This document shows positions 9,964 through 21,510 of a DNA stretch of 64,000 bases, piece after piece. The position numbers and the translations under genes are program-made. The first letter of the stretch is position 1, and every line of letters starts with the position of its first letter. The notes under the pieces are model-generated. The model made no database searches. It had not been told where the DNA came from and was given only the letters and a program-made list of their open reading frames with translations. The stretch lies in assembly GCA_011799875.1 (NCBI GenBank), contig CM022298.1:266221757-266285756 (forward strand). The letters are read 5' to 3'. The stretch comes from Thinopyrum elongatum. Lineage: Eukaryota > Streptophyta > Magnoliopsida > Poales > Poaceae.

Positions 9964-12227
9964 ATACTGTTGTAATGGGCATTAAATGTATAACCTCAGG
10001 GCTATTGTTGCATGGAGGCTGCAACGCAACGCTAGTAGTGGTCATTATTATGGAAAAATTTATGCCTCTCGCGTAGCTGCAAGGCTAGAAGTTTCACCTA
10101 TGCACAATGATCCTATTTTACCTAACCAATATCTAGACTTTGATGTAATGCAGCACCATGATTTTATTAGATACAAAGCTCAGAACTATGACTATAGCCT
10201 AATGTTTAATAAGAAAAACATCGTATCTGTTATTTTGCTTGCACCTCCTCTTTTTGATTTTCAGAGAAAACAAAGATATTACATCCACGAGAGCGAGGTG
10301 CTCGAGCACAACGCAGCAGTAGAAGCCACTCGTCGGGCCGAGGTGGAGGCATCGAGGGCCTCCACGAGCTACCACTTTGAATATTACCTAGACCAGCGAT
10401 GGTGATTACCAAACTAGGCAAAAGCCTAAGCTTGGGGGAGTACGTATTCCCCACCGACATTACATTGATCGTGTTCACGTATTTCATTCTAGTTGTCGGT
10501 GCTCATCCTTTTTCATTGTATAATCCATGTCGGTTTTATTTTCTCGCCTCCTTCTTGTGTGTTTGAAAAACTTTGAGAAAATCCAAAATTATTTCTCGCT
10601 TCTTTTCGGTTTTTCTTTCTAGTTTAAATTAGTTGTAGCATTAAAAGAAAACCCAAAAAAACTTCTCGTTTCTTCTTTTGCTTGTTGGGAGTTTTCCCAT
10701 GTAAATAGTTTTTCTCATTTTTGTTTTGTTTCATCCTTTAGTTTGCTTTCTTAAAAGAAAAAAAAATCAAAAACTCCAAAAATATTTCAGTGTGTTTCTC
10801 TGAAATTCTTTTTCTTTTGTTAAGTCGTACTAAGGAGAAGACCACGATGAAAATGTTGAGTGGCACTCATATGCATTATTGTTGATCTAACAAGGAGACC
10901 ATATTAACTTTTCTTCTCCTTTGAATAAATTATTTGCAGATTTCAGCTTAGTCCACGGCACTCTTGCATTATTATTATTTTCATATCATTTGGTCATGCA
11001 AGTGAAAGGCAATAATGACAACATCTGATGAAGTGATTGTGGTAAAGAAAGGCGGGTATGACCTCAACTCATTTTTGTTTTTGTAAATATGTTTAACTCG
11101 GTATCCATGATTCAGCTTGTTATGATTAAACATGTTTATGATGACAATTAGACATTATAGTTGCTCATGCCATGCTTAAGTAGCTAGGGGTGGATAATTA
11201 TTTATCTTAGAGGTCAACATGCATTAAAATGGTTGTGATGTAGTATGATGATATGGTATCCCCCTCTGAATGTTTCAAGTGGCTTGACTTGGCACATGTT
11301 CACGCACGTAGTTGAATCAAAACCAACATAGCCTCCACGATATTTATGTTCATGGTGTTTATATCCTTCTCATGCTAGTATCAATGTTAATTATTCATAA
11401 TGCATGATTATGTCCGTTTTCGCTATTTAGCTCGTCGCTTCTCAACTTATTTGCTAGCCGTCGCCTATACTAAGCGGGAATACTTCTTGTGCATCAAAAC
11501 TCTTAAACCAAAGTTATTCCAGATGAGTCCACTATATAATCTACCTATATGTGGTATTACTCTGCCGTTCCAAGTAAATTTGCATGTGCCACCTCTAAAA
11601 TATTCAAATGAACACATGTTTTGTGTGCTGGTACCGCACATGGAGCGACAGGGGGTGGTCAGTATCTTCCATGCTAAGTGGATTATTCTCATGATGAGTG
11701 TTTATTCACTCGTCTTTGCACGAGAGGGGCCGGTAATCGGGATGCCCAGTCCCATGATTAAAATTGCAAATAATAAAACAAACTCCCTCGGACTGTTGTT
11801 GGTATGGTGGGCACCCGAGGATTCGGCTAGCCATGGCTTGTGTTTGATGGTGGAGGGGGAGTAAACTTTACTTTTACCGCTTGGGAATCACCAATAATTT
11901 GTTTACCATGGAAGATATTGAAAACTCTTGGTCGTAACGTTGACAAGAAAGGTATACCGCCCAAAATTCTATTTATCTCTGATTTAAGCTATGAGCTCTG
12001 ACACCTCTGCAAATCCCCACTTCCCTCTACGAAGGGCCTATCTATTTAATTTTATGTTATTTTACTTTTATTATTGAGTCATCACCTTCTCAAACAAGCA
12101 CCAGTCTGGAGAGCACTATTGTCATTCTCATGCATTATGTATAGTTAATGTTGTGTGCATCATGATTGGATCTCTTCTACCATGAATTACAATGTTTAGT
12201 CGCTGCTTGAACTTTGGAGGTGCTCTG
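9964..12227 (+). mobile_element. Athila-like Gypsy element A, fragment (ORF end and 3' non-coding region)
   Basis: The fragment starts at the CACTA right end inside an ORF and continues through a long AT-rich 3' untranslated region of the Sabrina/WHAM kind found in Triticeae. A polypurine-like AAGCTTGGGGGAGT occurs at 10428-10441 directly after the ORF. The segment 11400-12070 (AAGCGGGAATACTTCTTGTG ... CTTCCCTCTACGAAGGGCC) is clearly homologous to 28090-28660 of element B. No LTR is present: the fragment stops near 12227, where Gypsy-2 sequence begins. Element names are given as resemblance only. Confidence 0.75.
9986..10405 (+). pseudogene. C-terminal ORF fragment of Athila-like element A
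   Basis: The 139-codon open stretch contains YYGKIYASRVAARLEV, then DPILPNQYLDFDVMQHHDF, then an Ala/Glu-rich helix (EHNAAVEATRRAEVEASRAS). This matches the tail of the ORF that plant-genome annotations give to non-autonomous Athila-type Triticeae elements. The N-terminal part is on the other side of the CACTA insertion, outside the window. Its function is not known. Confidence 0.6.
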
Positions 12228-15200
12228 GGACAGAAAGAACCTTGTCGGCAAGGGGACTGGCCTTCGCCTCGGCAGCGGAAACGTCGGCGCCCGGTGGCAG
12301 TCTCTTGAAGCCATCGGAGAGGTTGAGGTCCGGGTGACGGTAGGCAAGGTTGCTCAAGACCATAAAGAGGGCGTCATGAGCAAGCTTTCGTGATTCAACC
12401 GTGAAGCATTTGGCCCTGTCTTCCTCGTACATCCTCAGCCCTTCGATCAAACCATCAAAGAAAAGTGTCAGCTTGACACTTGGGACTTTGTGGTCACCGA
12501 CGGAGAAAGCCCGGCTCTTCATGTCCATCTTCGAGATTTGGGCAGTGAGGCACTCGGCGATATCGACCAAGCTTTTGATCCAGAGGTCACGTTGCTCGAT
12601 CTGGTTCTGCAGCATGTCCTCCGCGTCCCGCCGAAGAATTCTTGTGTTCTCCAAGTCCTTCATCAGCAACTGCTCATGAACACCAGCGGACTCAATCTCA
12701 CTTTCCAGAGTACCAATCCGCGCTTTCATGTCGGTGATGGTGTTGTTGGCAGTGTCAAGGTTCTGACTCTTGGAAGAAAGCTATGATTGGGTCTCCTTCA
12801 GGAGAGTCTCTGCTTTCTGCGCTTCTTCCTTAAGAGCCACGATTTCCTTGGCGCTCCCGGCAAGGTCCTCTGTCAGCTTGGCCACCTGTTGATCAAGATC
12901 ATCCTTGGCAGTAGATGCAGCGGCAAGTTCATCGGCAATCTTCTTCAGCTGGGCAGCAGAGTCGAGGGTGAGCTTGTCAAGAGTTGCCTTGTGCTTGTCC
13001 TCCAGGTCCTTGGTGCGCTGCTGGACAAGAGCCTCCAGTTCTTCATCCTTGCCTTGGAGGGTGGCCTCAAGGTTCCCTTCCCGGGAATATATGTCTTTCT
13101 CCTTGGCGTCCAGAAGCGCTTCGCGCTTCGCCAGGCGGATCTCTCGGGCTGCAACGTCCTCCTTGGCCATAGATATCACATCCTGTTGCCGCAGAAGGGA
13201 TTGGAACTATTTGTTGTGCCACTCGTGCAGTTCGCTGCCCTTGTCCCTCAGCTTTTGATCCATGAGACTGGCGGAGTCGCGCTGCTTCTTGATCGCCTGC
13301 CACTTCAGGCTGTATCTGCCCTGCATGTCCTTGATACATGTCGCCATGGACTCCAGAAAGGACAGGTCCATGGCTGCACCTACTGAATCGTCAGTCTCTT
13401 TAGTTCGCTGGGACAACGGTGCCAAGAGGCGCTGGATCTCTTCATCAAAGTCCGCATTTGCTGCAATAGATGAGCCTGGGGCTGCGAGTCCAGGCTGAGT
13501 AAGGACTAGTGCTAGTTTGCTTGAGGGTGGTTGTGGGACTTCTGCCGGAGTACCAAACGAGGGATGAGGCCCCATAGTTTGCAGAGGGGTTTTCTCCTCC
13601 ACAACTGCATCATGGCCGGATGTGCTACCGGGGGTCTTCTCTGTTCCTTCAAGGAATTCTTGTATGGTCCCAGCAGACTGACCTTGGCCTTCCGCGGCGG
13701 CAATTTTGGTGGCCTCCTCAGCAGCATCCTTACCAATGCTAGCCACTTCTTCTTGCAGCTCTGGCTCCTCGGCCAACGAAGCTGCAGATGGAATTAACAA
13801 GCATTGATGGAAGAATGATACAAATTGCCAGGTCGAAAGCATGGAAGCAAAGTAATTCAAATAAGAAGAGACGAGTACAAACGGATTACCCGGTGTCGTT
13901 TGCTGTGCGGGGATATCAGTTTCCTCGGCAACATCAGTTACCGGGATGTGACTCGTATCCATTCCCCCGGTGGCCACATCCTCAGTGTGGGTCGACCCCT
14001 CGGTGGAGGCCCCTGCTGATGACTTCTCCGCTTGGACTTGGACTGGGGTGGACCTTTCATGGTGGGCCCCGCCCTGATGAGTCTCCTCTCCTTCCTTGGC
14101 GGGGGATGGTGCGCATTCTTTCGCGCCTCTCATGGCGGGCGAAGCATGCTCCATGCTTTCGCGCTGAGGGCTAGGTTGGGGACTAGGCACAGGATCTTCT
14201 GCGCTATCTCCCGCTAGGCCCGTGCCCGCCAAAGGCCCCGGTGACGCCACCTGCTTGGTTCTTTTGTCCCGGTGGATGAGAGGTTCTTCATCCCTGTCAA
14301 GGCAACAAGCCAGGTTGAGTTAAGCAAGCACCAAGTACATGGTACTTCAACAAGGAAAATCAGCTTTTCCCCTTACTCTAGGTCGATGAGCATGGAGCCC
14401 AGTGCGTATCCCGCGGGCGGCGGGGTCGCTCTTCCCCTCTTCAAGGTTGGGGGAGCAGAACTCCTCGGCAGCTCTGAGCCCTTTTGAGGAGCTGGGGGCT
14501 CTGGTGGGATCGAGCTGCGAGAGGACGCTGGACTTGACTGGGGGCTGGGATCGACCCCCTTGACCGTCCGTCGCTTGATGGGTGGGGTCTCAGCCTTGGA
14601 GAGGCAGGTGGAATGACGACGTACCACGTCGGGCTTGTCGTTCTTGTATGCGATCTTCTTCACTCTCTTGGTGGCTGGTGCGGGAATGGGGGCCACTGTT
14701 CCCCGGTTGGCTCACCTGTGGGGACGCTGATCCAGATCTGGCTCTGGAGCTTGAGGACACATTGCAAGCCACTCCTCCTCAGGCTGCTATGTTCCCTCGT
14801 CCTCGTCTCCTCCTTGTGCCTCTGCAGCCGCAGCCTAAAGAATTTCGGCCCCGGCAGGGCTAATCCTAGCAGCTTCTTCCGCGGCGTGACCCTCATCCCT
14901 CTCATCCGAGGAGCCTTCACCTTCAGCCTCCACTTCCTCCTCCTCCTCTTCTCTGGGCCTTGTCTTCCCGGCAGCCCGAAGCGGCTTATGTTCTTCGATC
15001 TGCCTCCTGATAAATTCTGCCTCTGCTTTAGAGGTACGCTTGAACATGTTGCTCTCCACCCTGGAAGCCCTTTCTTCCAGACCGGAGACCCACTCCATCT
15101 CTGCATCAAGCTCGGGCGACTTCAAATCGCTGGCAACCCCATAAGCGTTGCAGTCTGGCATCCACTTCAAAATTTGGTCCCGAGTAGAATTGATGTGTAG

Positions 15201-16139
15201 TGGGACGACCCTTGCCGGCAAAGGGAATGGCCCAAGGCTGCCGAACAGCTGTTCGCATAGCCAGCCGTGGCCATATATCGACAAATTTTTGACAAGGCCT
15301 GGGTACAGGCGCATCTTGTTAGTAGCATCCCCATACTCCCAGGCGAATATGTCTCTCTTCTGCAATGGCGCAATGCGGCACCAGAGGTAATCAGCCCCCA
15401 CCTGCTCGATGGTCTGCCCGACAGCCTTAAGGCGCGTGATTCGATTCAGCGCAGGGCGAAGCCTATCGTCGGTGAGGCCCGGCTTGCCCCATTCTCTGCC
15501 GCGGACGATGCATTCTGTCCGCGCCCTACAGCACTCTGGGGCATCTTTTTCCTGGATCCAGCACCAGTTCGCCCTCCATTCCTCCCATCTGCCGCGTTGC
15601 TGGCCTGGAAGATAGTCCCAATTCTCCCTCTTGCCCCGCGGAATCCAGCTTATATTTCCAGAGCGGTGGGTCTTGTCCTCCACCCACGGGACGAAGAAGT
15701 GTCTGAACAAATCCACGTTCGGGGTGACCCCAACAAAGTTCTCACACAAATGAGCAAAGATCGCCATGCACGCCATTGCATTAGGCGTAAAATCCAGGAG
15801 GTGGAATCCATACACCACCATCATAGCTTCGAAGAAATCAGAGAAGGGGGAGGTGAGGCCGCAGAGGAAGTACGCGCAGAAAAAGCGGTACGAGTTCGGC
15901 GGGTCCTCCTTCCCTGCCGGCAGAACCACAGACGCTCGGTGCTCCTTCGGGACTTCCCTCCCCCACATATATGCATACCTCGCCCTTAGGGCTTGGCTGC
16001 CCGGACTCAACGGGAAGAACACCACATCCTCTTGCCGTTTTCTGTCTAGCTCTGCCGCTCTTTTCTTCTTCCCTTCCACCGCTGCTTCCTTTGCAGTGGT
16101 CGCCCGCTTCCCCCTTGCGGCGGCAGCTTTCTTCCCCAT
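12228..16139 (-). pseudogene. Antisense accessory gene of Gypsy-2: Transposase_28-like N-terminus, long coiled-coil C-terminus
   Basis: ATG 16139 opens with an Ala/Lys-rich basic tail (MGKKAAAARGKRATTAKEAA). A globular region follows with the family signature (NSYRFFCAYFLCGLTSPFSDF, MACMAIFAHLCENFVGV, WEEWRANWCWIQEKDAP). An Arg/Glu linker comes next, then Pro/Ser-rich sequence, then about 250 residues of heptad-rich coiled coil (13180-12330). Two introns are well supported. One has donor GA|GTAAGG at 14377 and acceptor TTGACAG before 14293. The other has donor CGG|GTAATC at 13890 and acceptor ATCTGCAG before 13781. Both keep the frame. In-frame stops at 14835, further left near 14790 and 14730, and at 13207 and 12781 make it a pseudogene. 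The last residues (EHLQSSSSD) are read from element A sequence across the joint. Confidence 0.78.
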
Positions 16140-16140
16140 C

Positions 16141-16540
16141 CTTTAGGATTGGCGGAGAGGCGGAAGGTTTGGTGGGGCGATGGAGGCGAATGGTGGCATG
16201 GGAGCAGTTGTTTGGCTTGAGGAAGAAGATGATGGAAGGAGAAACAGATGCGAATGGGCAACCCCTCTTTTGCGTTGCTTTCTTATTAGGAACGGGCGCA
16301 GGGGGCTGGCTCTTCGCTATCTTTTTCTTAGGAAATTACCATTTTACAAGCGCACTACCCATTAACTGCTATAGTCCCACGACCCCACGACCTGCGGTAA
16401 TTACGCGGAGTGGACGTTGGATTGACTGTTCATCATGACAACCGCTGCATGCGCAACATCTTTTCGACACGTGTCCGTGCACTGTTTGGGGCCTAACCCA
16501 ACATGCCCATCGACACGTATGGCTCAGGCCCGGGGGCTTC
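16141..16540. other. Leader/promoter region of the Gypsy-2 antisense gene, and polypurine tract
   Basis: This 400-bp spacer holds no ORF of interest. Its left part would be the 5' leader of the minus-strand gene. Its right edge holds GGCTCAGGCCCGGGGGCTTC, the plus-strand primer region next to the LTR. Confidence 0.55.
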
Positions 16541-17453
16541 TATCAGGGTACACAAACAGGGGGTGTATGTTTCCCCTGACTTGTGCACGGACGGATAGCT
16601 TCCTCCCCGGCAGTCAACACATGAACCAGATAAGCAGCTCTTACTAAGATCAAAGAGCGGATCAAGAAGACCAAGAATAAGCACAACAGAAGAATATCAC
16701 CTTGGGAAAGCCTCCCCTGCTGGGCAGGAGGGCCTGGCCGGGTCGAGGCCGCCCCAGGGGCAAGTCCAAGACTTCCCCGGCAAGCTTGCCGGGTCCGTCG
16801 AGGGCGGAATCCCTGCCAAGATACCACCGCTCCACCGCATGGCGACGCAAGTCATTTATCAGTGTGGTGTCGAGCCCCCACGCGATTAAGTGGCCTCTGC
16901 TAAGCATGTGGTGGCCCATTGGAAGACAAGATTTATCCATGTGACACCCGTCCAGAAGCGTGTCAAGATGATAAGCAAGAGATGGTTAAGCGGCTCGGCA
17001 GGCCTGCCGGGCTTCGTCCTCTGCTTGACACCTAGCAGTGCATTTAATGCACTTTGTCGTAACTGCCAGAGTTAGGTATGATAGCACTATTGCCTATCTA
17101 ATCAGTAGATAAAGACAGTTTTGCCATTGTGGTTACCCCTTAAGCTATAAAAGGAGGTCCAAGGCGACCTATCAAAGGATTCGGACCCTCGCTCACTTGT
17201 ATGCGCGTAGTTGCACTCCCCGAGGCTTCCTTACTGGGCTTGAGCGCTGCATGCTTGTTGTGTTCTTCCACTCAATCCACCAAAAAGTAGGAGTAGGGTT
17301 TTACGCTATCCAGTGGCCCGAACCTGGTAAAAAATCACCCGTGTTACCGTCGTCATGTTGCTTCATGGCTTCTGCTCTTTGTGCACCGTGATCCCCCTTG
17401 CCGAGCCACAAAGGGGCTCTCGGCCCCATAGGTGTTCATGATCCACCACGACA
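16541..17453 (+). repeat. 3' LTR of Gypsy-2
   Basis: The LTR starts TATCAGGGTACACAAAC (TG probably mutated to TA) and ends ATGATCCACCACGACA. The ends are imperfect inverted repeats. A TATA box is at 17146, and the U5-type GTGGCCCGAACCTGGTAAA is at 17309-17330. Length is 913 bp. Confidence 0.8.
17146..17152 (+). promoter_or_regulatory. TATA box of Gypsy-2 LTR
   Basis: CTATAAAAGGAGG lies in the middle of the LTR, a normal plant core promoter position. Confidence 0.55.
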
Positions 17454-18308
17454 CGCTTCAACACTCAAGATTTCTTCATCCGTCAGTTGGCAGCTTCAGG
17501 CATTGATCTGTTTGGCCTCAAGTTCTATGCACCATGGGCTATGCGGCTAATCAAGCTTCATTCCACCATCAACTATCAAGCTTCAGCGCGCAATCATGTT
17601 GTCTTTCTGCCTGAAGTTGATATGTCTCATGAAGCTATCTATCCCGAACTAGCCAAGGCACCAGTTCGTGAAGACAATGCTGCATTTCAAAGCTTCTCAG
17701 CACCACTTGATGCCATTCATGTGCGAAATCCAACTACTGCTGCTGGTCCTCTCGTCGGTCAGCTTCGGCTGCCGCATCATGCTCCCACTGATGCTACAGC
17801 CAGCATAGTAGCTCAAAGGCCTCAAAAGCATGCTCGTGTGCTCAATGACAGAGAGCTTCTTGTTTCTCTTCATCGGAAGCAGGATAGATATCATGACTGG
17901 ACGAAGCATCAGATGCAAAGTCTTCTTGTGGATGTCAATCACATTCGAAATCTCTCCACCAAGAATTCATTTGTTGCTCATGAAGCCTGTCGGCGTGCCT
18001 GGAAGAGCCTCACTCTACTTTGCTCTAAAGATGAACTTATAGCAGATGGCTTCACTAAGCGATTGAAGTTTGACTCCAGGCCTCCACAATTAGCAAGTTG
18101 GCATCCAACACCATCCATTGAAGATTCTGACTACTCATCTTTGGATCCAACTGTTGTTGCACGAGTCATTGATGAGGAAGACGGCGCCACTTCACCAGCC
18201 ATGGCTTCACCGCATCACGATTCTGCATCAGGCCCTTCTGCACCGCCCAACTCCAACGTCGACCCGGCTGCCCCAACATCTTCACCAACACCTCCTGGGA
18301 GCGCTTAG
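17454..18308 (+). CDS. Unrecognised ORF of the Copia-type element, 3' part
   Basis: The frame is open from the Gypsy-2 joint at 17454 to TAG 18306-18308 (284 codons). It shows DLFGLKFYAPWAMRLIK, then FLPEVDMSHEAIYPEL, then a short Ser/Pro-poor segment. A helical segment follows (RELLVSLHRKQDRYHDWTKH), then SKDELIADGFTKRLKFDSR, and finally a Pro/Ser/Thr-rich disordered tail of about 80 residues. I see no gag zinc knuckle, protease, integrase or reverse transcriptase motif. The layout suggests a DNA- or RNA-binding structural protein of a non-autonomous retroelement, but that is inference. The N-terminus is outside the window. Confidence 0.55.
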   Translation, partial: RFNTQDFFIRQLAASGIDLFGLKFYAPWAMRLIKLHSTINYQASARNHVVFLPEVDMSHEAIYPELAKAPVREDNAAFQSFSAPLDAIHVRNPTTAAGPLVGQLRLPHHAPTDATASIVAQRPQKHARVLNDRELLVSLHRKQDRYHDWTKHQMQSLLVDVNHIRNLSTKNSFVAHEACRRAWKSLTLLCSKDELIADGFTKRLKFDSRPPQLASWHPTPSIEDSDYSSLDPTVVARVIDEEDGATSPAMASPHHDSASGPSAPPNSNVDPAAPTSSPTPPGSA

Positions 18309-18809
18309 ACACTCTATGTCTTCACTTCTTTTTGGTCATTCCTGACAAAAGGGGGAGAAGCATTTGAGTTGATAGTCTTCAAGCGGGTCTATATGGGCCG
18401 GGTGCTTATTTTTGTTAAGTTTTTGCAACTCTCATTCTTGAACTGCTGGTTTTGAGTTGTAACACTTAAACCTTGATGGTCATCTACCACTTTTGCTGCT
18501 ACCTTTTATTGCGATGATAAATTCCGCATGAAGTCATTCTGCAGACGTCCATTTTTCATTGTGCATGTCATTATCTTCACTACATTTTTATATGCATGAT
18601 GAATTGTCTTCATGAATTGAAGGAGATCTCCACAAAGTAGAACCTGCCATGTGGATTTGCATTCAAAGGCAAATTACTTATATGCACATCTTCAGTGGGA
18701 GCCCTTTCAACTCCATGAAGCCAATGACCGCGTTCTTTAACTTACACATATTTTTATCCCTGTTGAAAACTTCAACCAGTTTGTCATCAATCACTAAAAA
18801 GGGGGAGAC
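18309..18809 (+). other. 3' non-coding region and polypurine tract of the Copia-type element
   Basis: AT-rich sequence contains two AAAGGGGGAGA tracts, one at about 18347-18358 and one right before the LTR. The second is in the correct position to prime plus-strand synthesis. No ORF is seen. Confidence 0.65.
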
Positions 18810-20149
18810 TGTAAGTGCATCTAGTGCCACCCCTAGCTGGTTTTGGAGTATTGATGACAAACGTGGTTGAGGGACTAATGTGTTTGTGAGAATTAGAGGA
18901 TAACACAGGTAGAAGTCCCTCATTGATTTGGTTTACCTACCAGAGATGACCCCTAAAAATTGTATGAAGACATTGAAGCCAATGGTGGTTCGTGAAGACA
19001 TTCACGTCGAAGATAATGACGTGTGAAGACATTCAGTTGAAGAAAATGGAGTGCGAAGACATAGTTTCTTTTGTAGTTTCATTTTCTTCTTTGTTGAATC
19101 ATAGGAACAACCGAACTGTTAAGTGGGGTCCATGTGAACAAAGTCAGAAGACTGACATGATGCTCAACCAACATCCTATGTCTTCGAGTGAAGACAATGA
19201 GAGTAAATCTTATCCAGAGTTGGATGCGTCAGCTTTGCTTGTAGCCCAAGTCAAGCTGCCGTGTGTTTGAAATCCGACCGTTGGACACATGTCAGTTCCT
19301 TAGTCACCCAGGGTCATTTCAGACATATCAGGTCGGGTTGCCTCATGGCTATAAATAGCCCACCCCTCCACCATAAATTGATGGTTGCTTAGAGTTAGTG
19401 CATGGCTTTTGTCGTTTGAGAGCAACCCACCTCCGAAGCCTTTGAGAGAGAAATCTTGCGAGGACAAAGCCCAAAACACCCAGAGCCCAAAGAGTGTTTG
19501 GCATCACTGAAGTCTTTCTGTCTGCGTGATCTGAAGACTTATTACACTTGAAGACTGTGTATCTTCTAGTTGGTTAGGCGTTGCGTTCTGAGGATCCAAG
19601 AGTCATTGTGGATCGCCGGTGAATGAAGTCTGTGAAGGTTTGGAAGTCGACCTTGAAGACTTACCAGAGTGATTGGGCGAGGACTAAGTGTCCTTTGCTC
19701 AAGGGGAATAAGGTGAAGACGCGGTCTTCTGAGTTAAATCTCAGCCTCCCTAACCAGACGTACAGTTGTCACAGCAACTGAAACTGGTCTACCAAATCCT
19801 TGTCTTCATCAAGCTACTAGTTCTATCCTTTCTCCTTTACATTCTGTTTAGCTTCGTGAAGTCATTGCTTGCTTGCCCTGTTTGACTTCACTGTGTGAAG
19901 ATATTCTCCCAAATTGCTTATTTGGCTTCACACTGTCTTCCTATTATGATCTTCTTTACCTAGCAGCTATTTGTCTTCGTGCTTACCTTGCAATGTTCCC
20001 TTGACTATAGCCTGTCTAGTGTAGTTTATCTTCCGCTACATACTGTGTAGGTTGTATTTGGTTGTCTGTCTTTGAAGACGTTGCTTGTCTTGAAGACTTT
20101 CATAAAAATCGCCTATTCACCCCCCTCTAGTCGATAACTAGCACTTTCA
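18810..20149 (+). repeat. 3' LTR of the Copia-type element
   Basis: It begins TGTAAGTGCATCTAGTGCC and ends CTAGCACTTTCA. It contains many GAAGAC repeats (GAAGACATTGAAG, GTGAAGACATTC) and a TATAAATA box at 19350. The length of 1340 bp is usual for large grass Copia LTRs. Confidence 0.85.
19350..19357 (+). promoter_or_regulatory. TATA box of the Copia-type LTR
   Basis: GGCTATAAATAGCCCACC is centred 540 bp into the LTR. Confidence 0.55.
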
Positions 20150-20325
20150 ACATCTATCAGGTTCCTAATCACAAATCTCATCTTCTTGCATTTTACATTA
20201 TTTGCCACTTGCCTCTTGTTTTCATCTCCCCCACTTCACAAAAATTTGCCTTTTTATTCCCCTTCTTTTTCGTTTGCCTTTTTCTTGTCAGATCTCTTTT
20301 TGCTTTCAATCTTGTTTGCGTAGTC

Positions 20326-21164
20326 ATGATGTCTCAAGAAAATACCAAATTGTGTGATTTTTTTCAATACCAACAATAATGATTTTCTTAGTACTCCGAT
20401 TGCTCCTCCCGCCACTAGTACGAAGTCTTGTGATATTAATGCCGCTTTGTTGAATCTTGTTATGAAAAATTAATTTTCCGGTACTCCTAATGAGGATGCC
20501 GCGTCCCATCTAAACACATTCATAGAATTGTGTGATATGCAAAGGAAAAAAGATGTGGACAATGATATTGTGAAGTTGAAATTATTTCCTTTCTCCTTCC
20601 AGGATCGTGCAAAATTTGGTTTTCTTCTTTGCCTCATGATAGTATCGATTCTTGGGATAAGTGCAAGGATGCTTTTATTACTAAGTATTTTCCGCCCGCG
20701 AAAATTATTTCCCTTAGAACTCAAATCATGAATTTTAAGCAACTTAAGCATGAACATGTTGCACAATCTTGGGAAAGAATGAAATTGATGCTAAGAAATT
20801 GTCCTACTCAGGGTTTAAATCTTTGGATGATCATAATTTTTTTTATGCGGGATTGAATTTTGTCTTTAGAAATCTTTTAGATTCCGCCGCGGGTGGTACT
20901 TTTATGGAAATTACTTTGGGTGAAGCTACTAAATTGCTAGATAATATCATGACAAATTATTCACAATGACATACCAAAAAAGCACCTACTAGTAAAAAAG
21001 TTATTTTGGTTGAAAAAATTAGTACTTTAAGTGAAAAAGTTGATGCTCTTATGAAATTGGTTGCTAGTAAAAATGCTCCTATTGATCTCTACTTTGATTG
21101 AGCAAAATAGTGATCCCGTAGATGTGAATTTTGTCTCGCGAAAGAATTTTAATAACAATGCTTA
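20326..21164 (+). pseudogene. gag of element B, first part
   Basis: Translation from ATG 20326 gives MMSQENTKLCDFF, and a shift is then needed to follow NNDFLSTPIAPPATSTKS. The Retrotrans_gag core (Pfam PF03732) is clear: LFPFSFQDRAKIWFSSLPHD, SWDKCKDAFITKYFPPAK, LRTQIMNFKQ, SWERMKLMLRNCP. A further frameshift lies at about 20610, a TAA at about 20470, and another break near 20850. The C-terminal Asn-rich part is cut by the Helitron at AACAATGCTTA|T and resumes in the same codon at 25432. Confidence 0.85.
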
Positions 21165-21510
21165 TCTCTGCTCCTAATGTCGCAGTTGGTAGGATTGTGT
21201 CCACGATTTTTTTCCGTCCCACCACTTCGTCCGGTTTTTTTTCAACCGGTTTTTTTTGTCCCCTCACCGTCCCACGCATGCACCCTTTTTTTTCGATGCG
21301 AAAGGAAAATCCAATCCCCTTGCAGCCCTCAACCCTCGACTACCTGTCCCAGCTCTCCTGTCTCGGCCTCCCTCCTCCCTGTGCCGCCGTGGGTCTCGGC
21401 CTCCCTCCTCCCTTCGTCCAAGGCAAAGAGAGGGCTGACCTTGGCGCCTTGCCACTTTGGTGGTCGTTGTGGCCAGATCCGGCCGGGGGAGCCGCCGTAA
21501 AGCCTCCACG

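Larger units (their letters stand above)
12228..17453 (+). mobile_element. Gypsy-2: 3' part with antisense coiled-coil gene and 3' LTR
   Basis: The order from left to right is the C-terminal end of an antisense gene, the gene itself on the minus strand, a short spacer, a polypurine stretch GGCCCGGGGGCTTC, and a 913-bp LTR. The right edge of the LTR ends in CCACGACA and is followed at once by Copia-type ORF sequence, so the element inserted there. The left edge is not an element end: it joins element A's 3' region in a way that suggests deletion. Confidence 0.8.
17454..20149 (+). mobile_element. Copia-type (probably non-autonomous) LTR retrotransposon, 3' part
   Basis: The fragment holds the end of an unknown ORF, a 3' non-coding stretch, a polypurine tract AAAAAGGGGGAGAC (18796-18809), and a 1340-bp LTR with TG...CA ends. 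The sequence to the left is the LTR of Gypsy-2, which inserted into this element. The sequence to the right is the leader of element B, so this element inserted there. Candidate right target duplication: ACATC (20150-20154). Copia assignment rests on the LTR type (TGTAAGTGCATCTAGTGCC, TCTAGTCGATAACTAG). No reverse transcriptase is in the window. Confidence 0.75.

Noticed and set aside
11400..11864. ORFs at 11400-11864 and 28101-28607
   Set aside because: The two regions are homologous 3' non-coding parts of elements A and B. The reading frames are not conserved between them and show no protein signature.
15267..15989. 240-codon plus-strand ORF
   Set aside because: It is the antisense shadow of the Gypsy-2 accessory gene, which has the recognisable domain on the minus strand.
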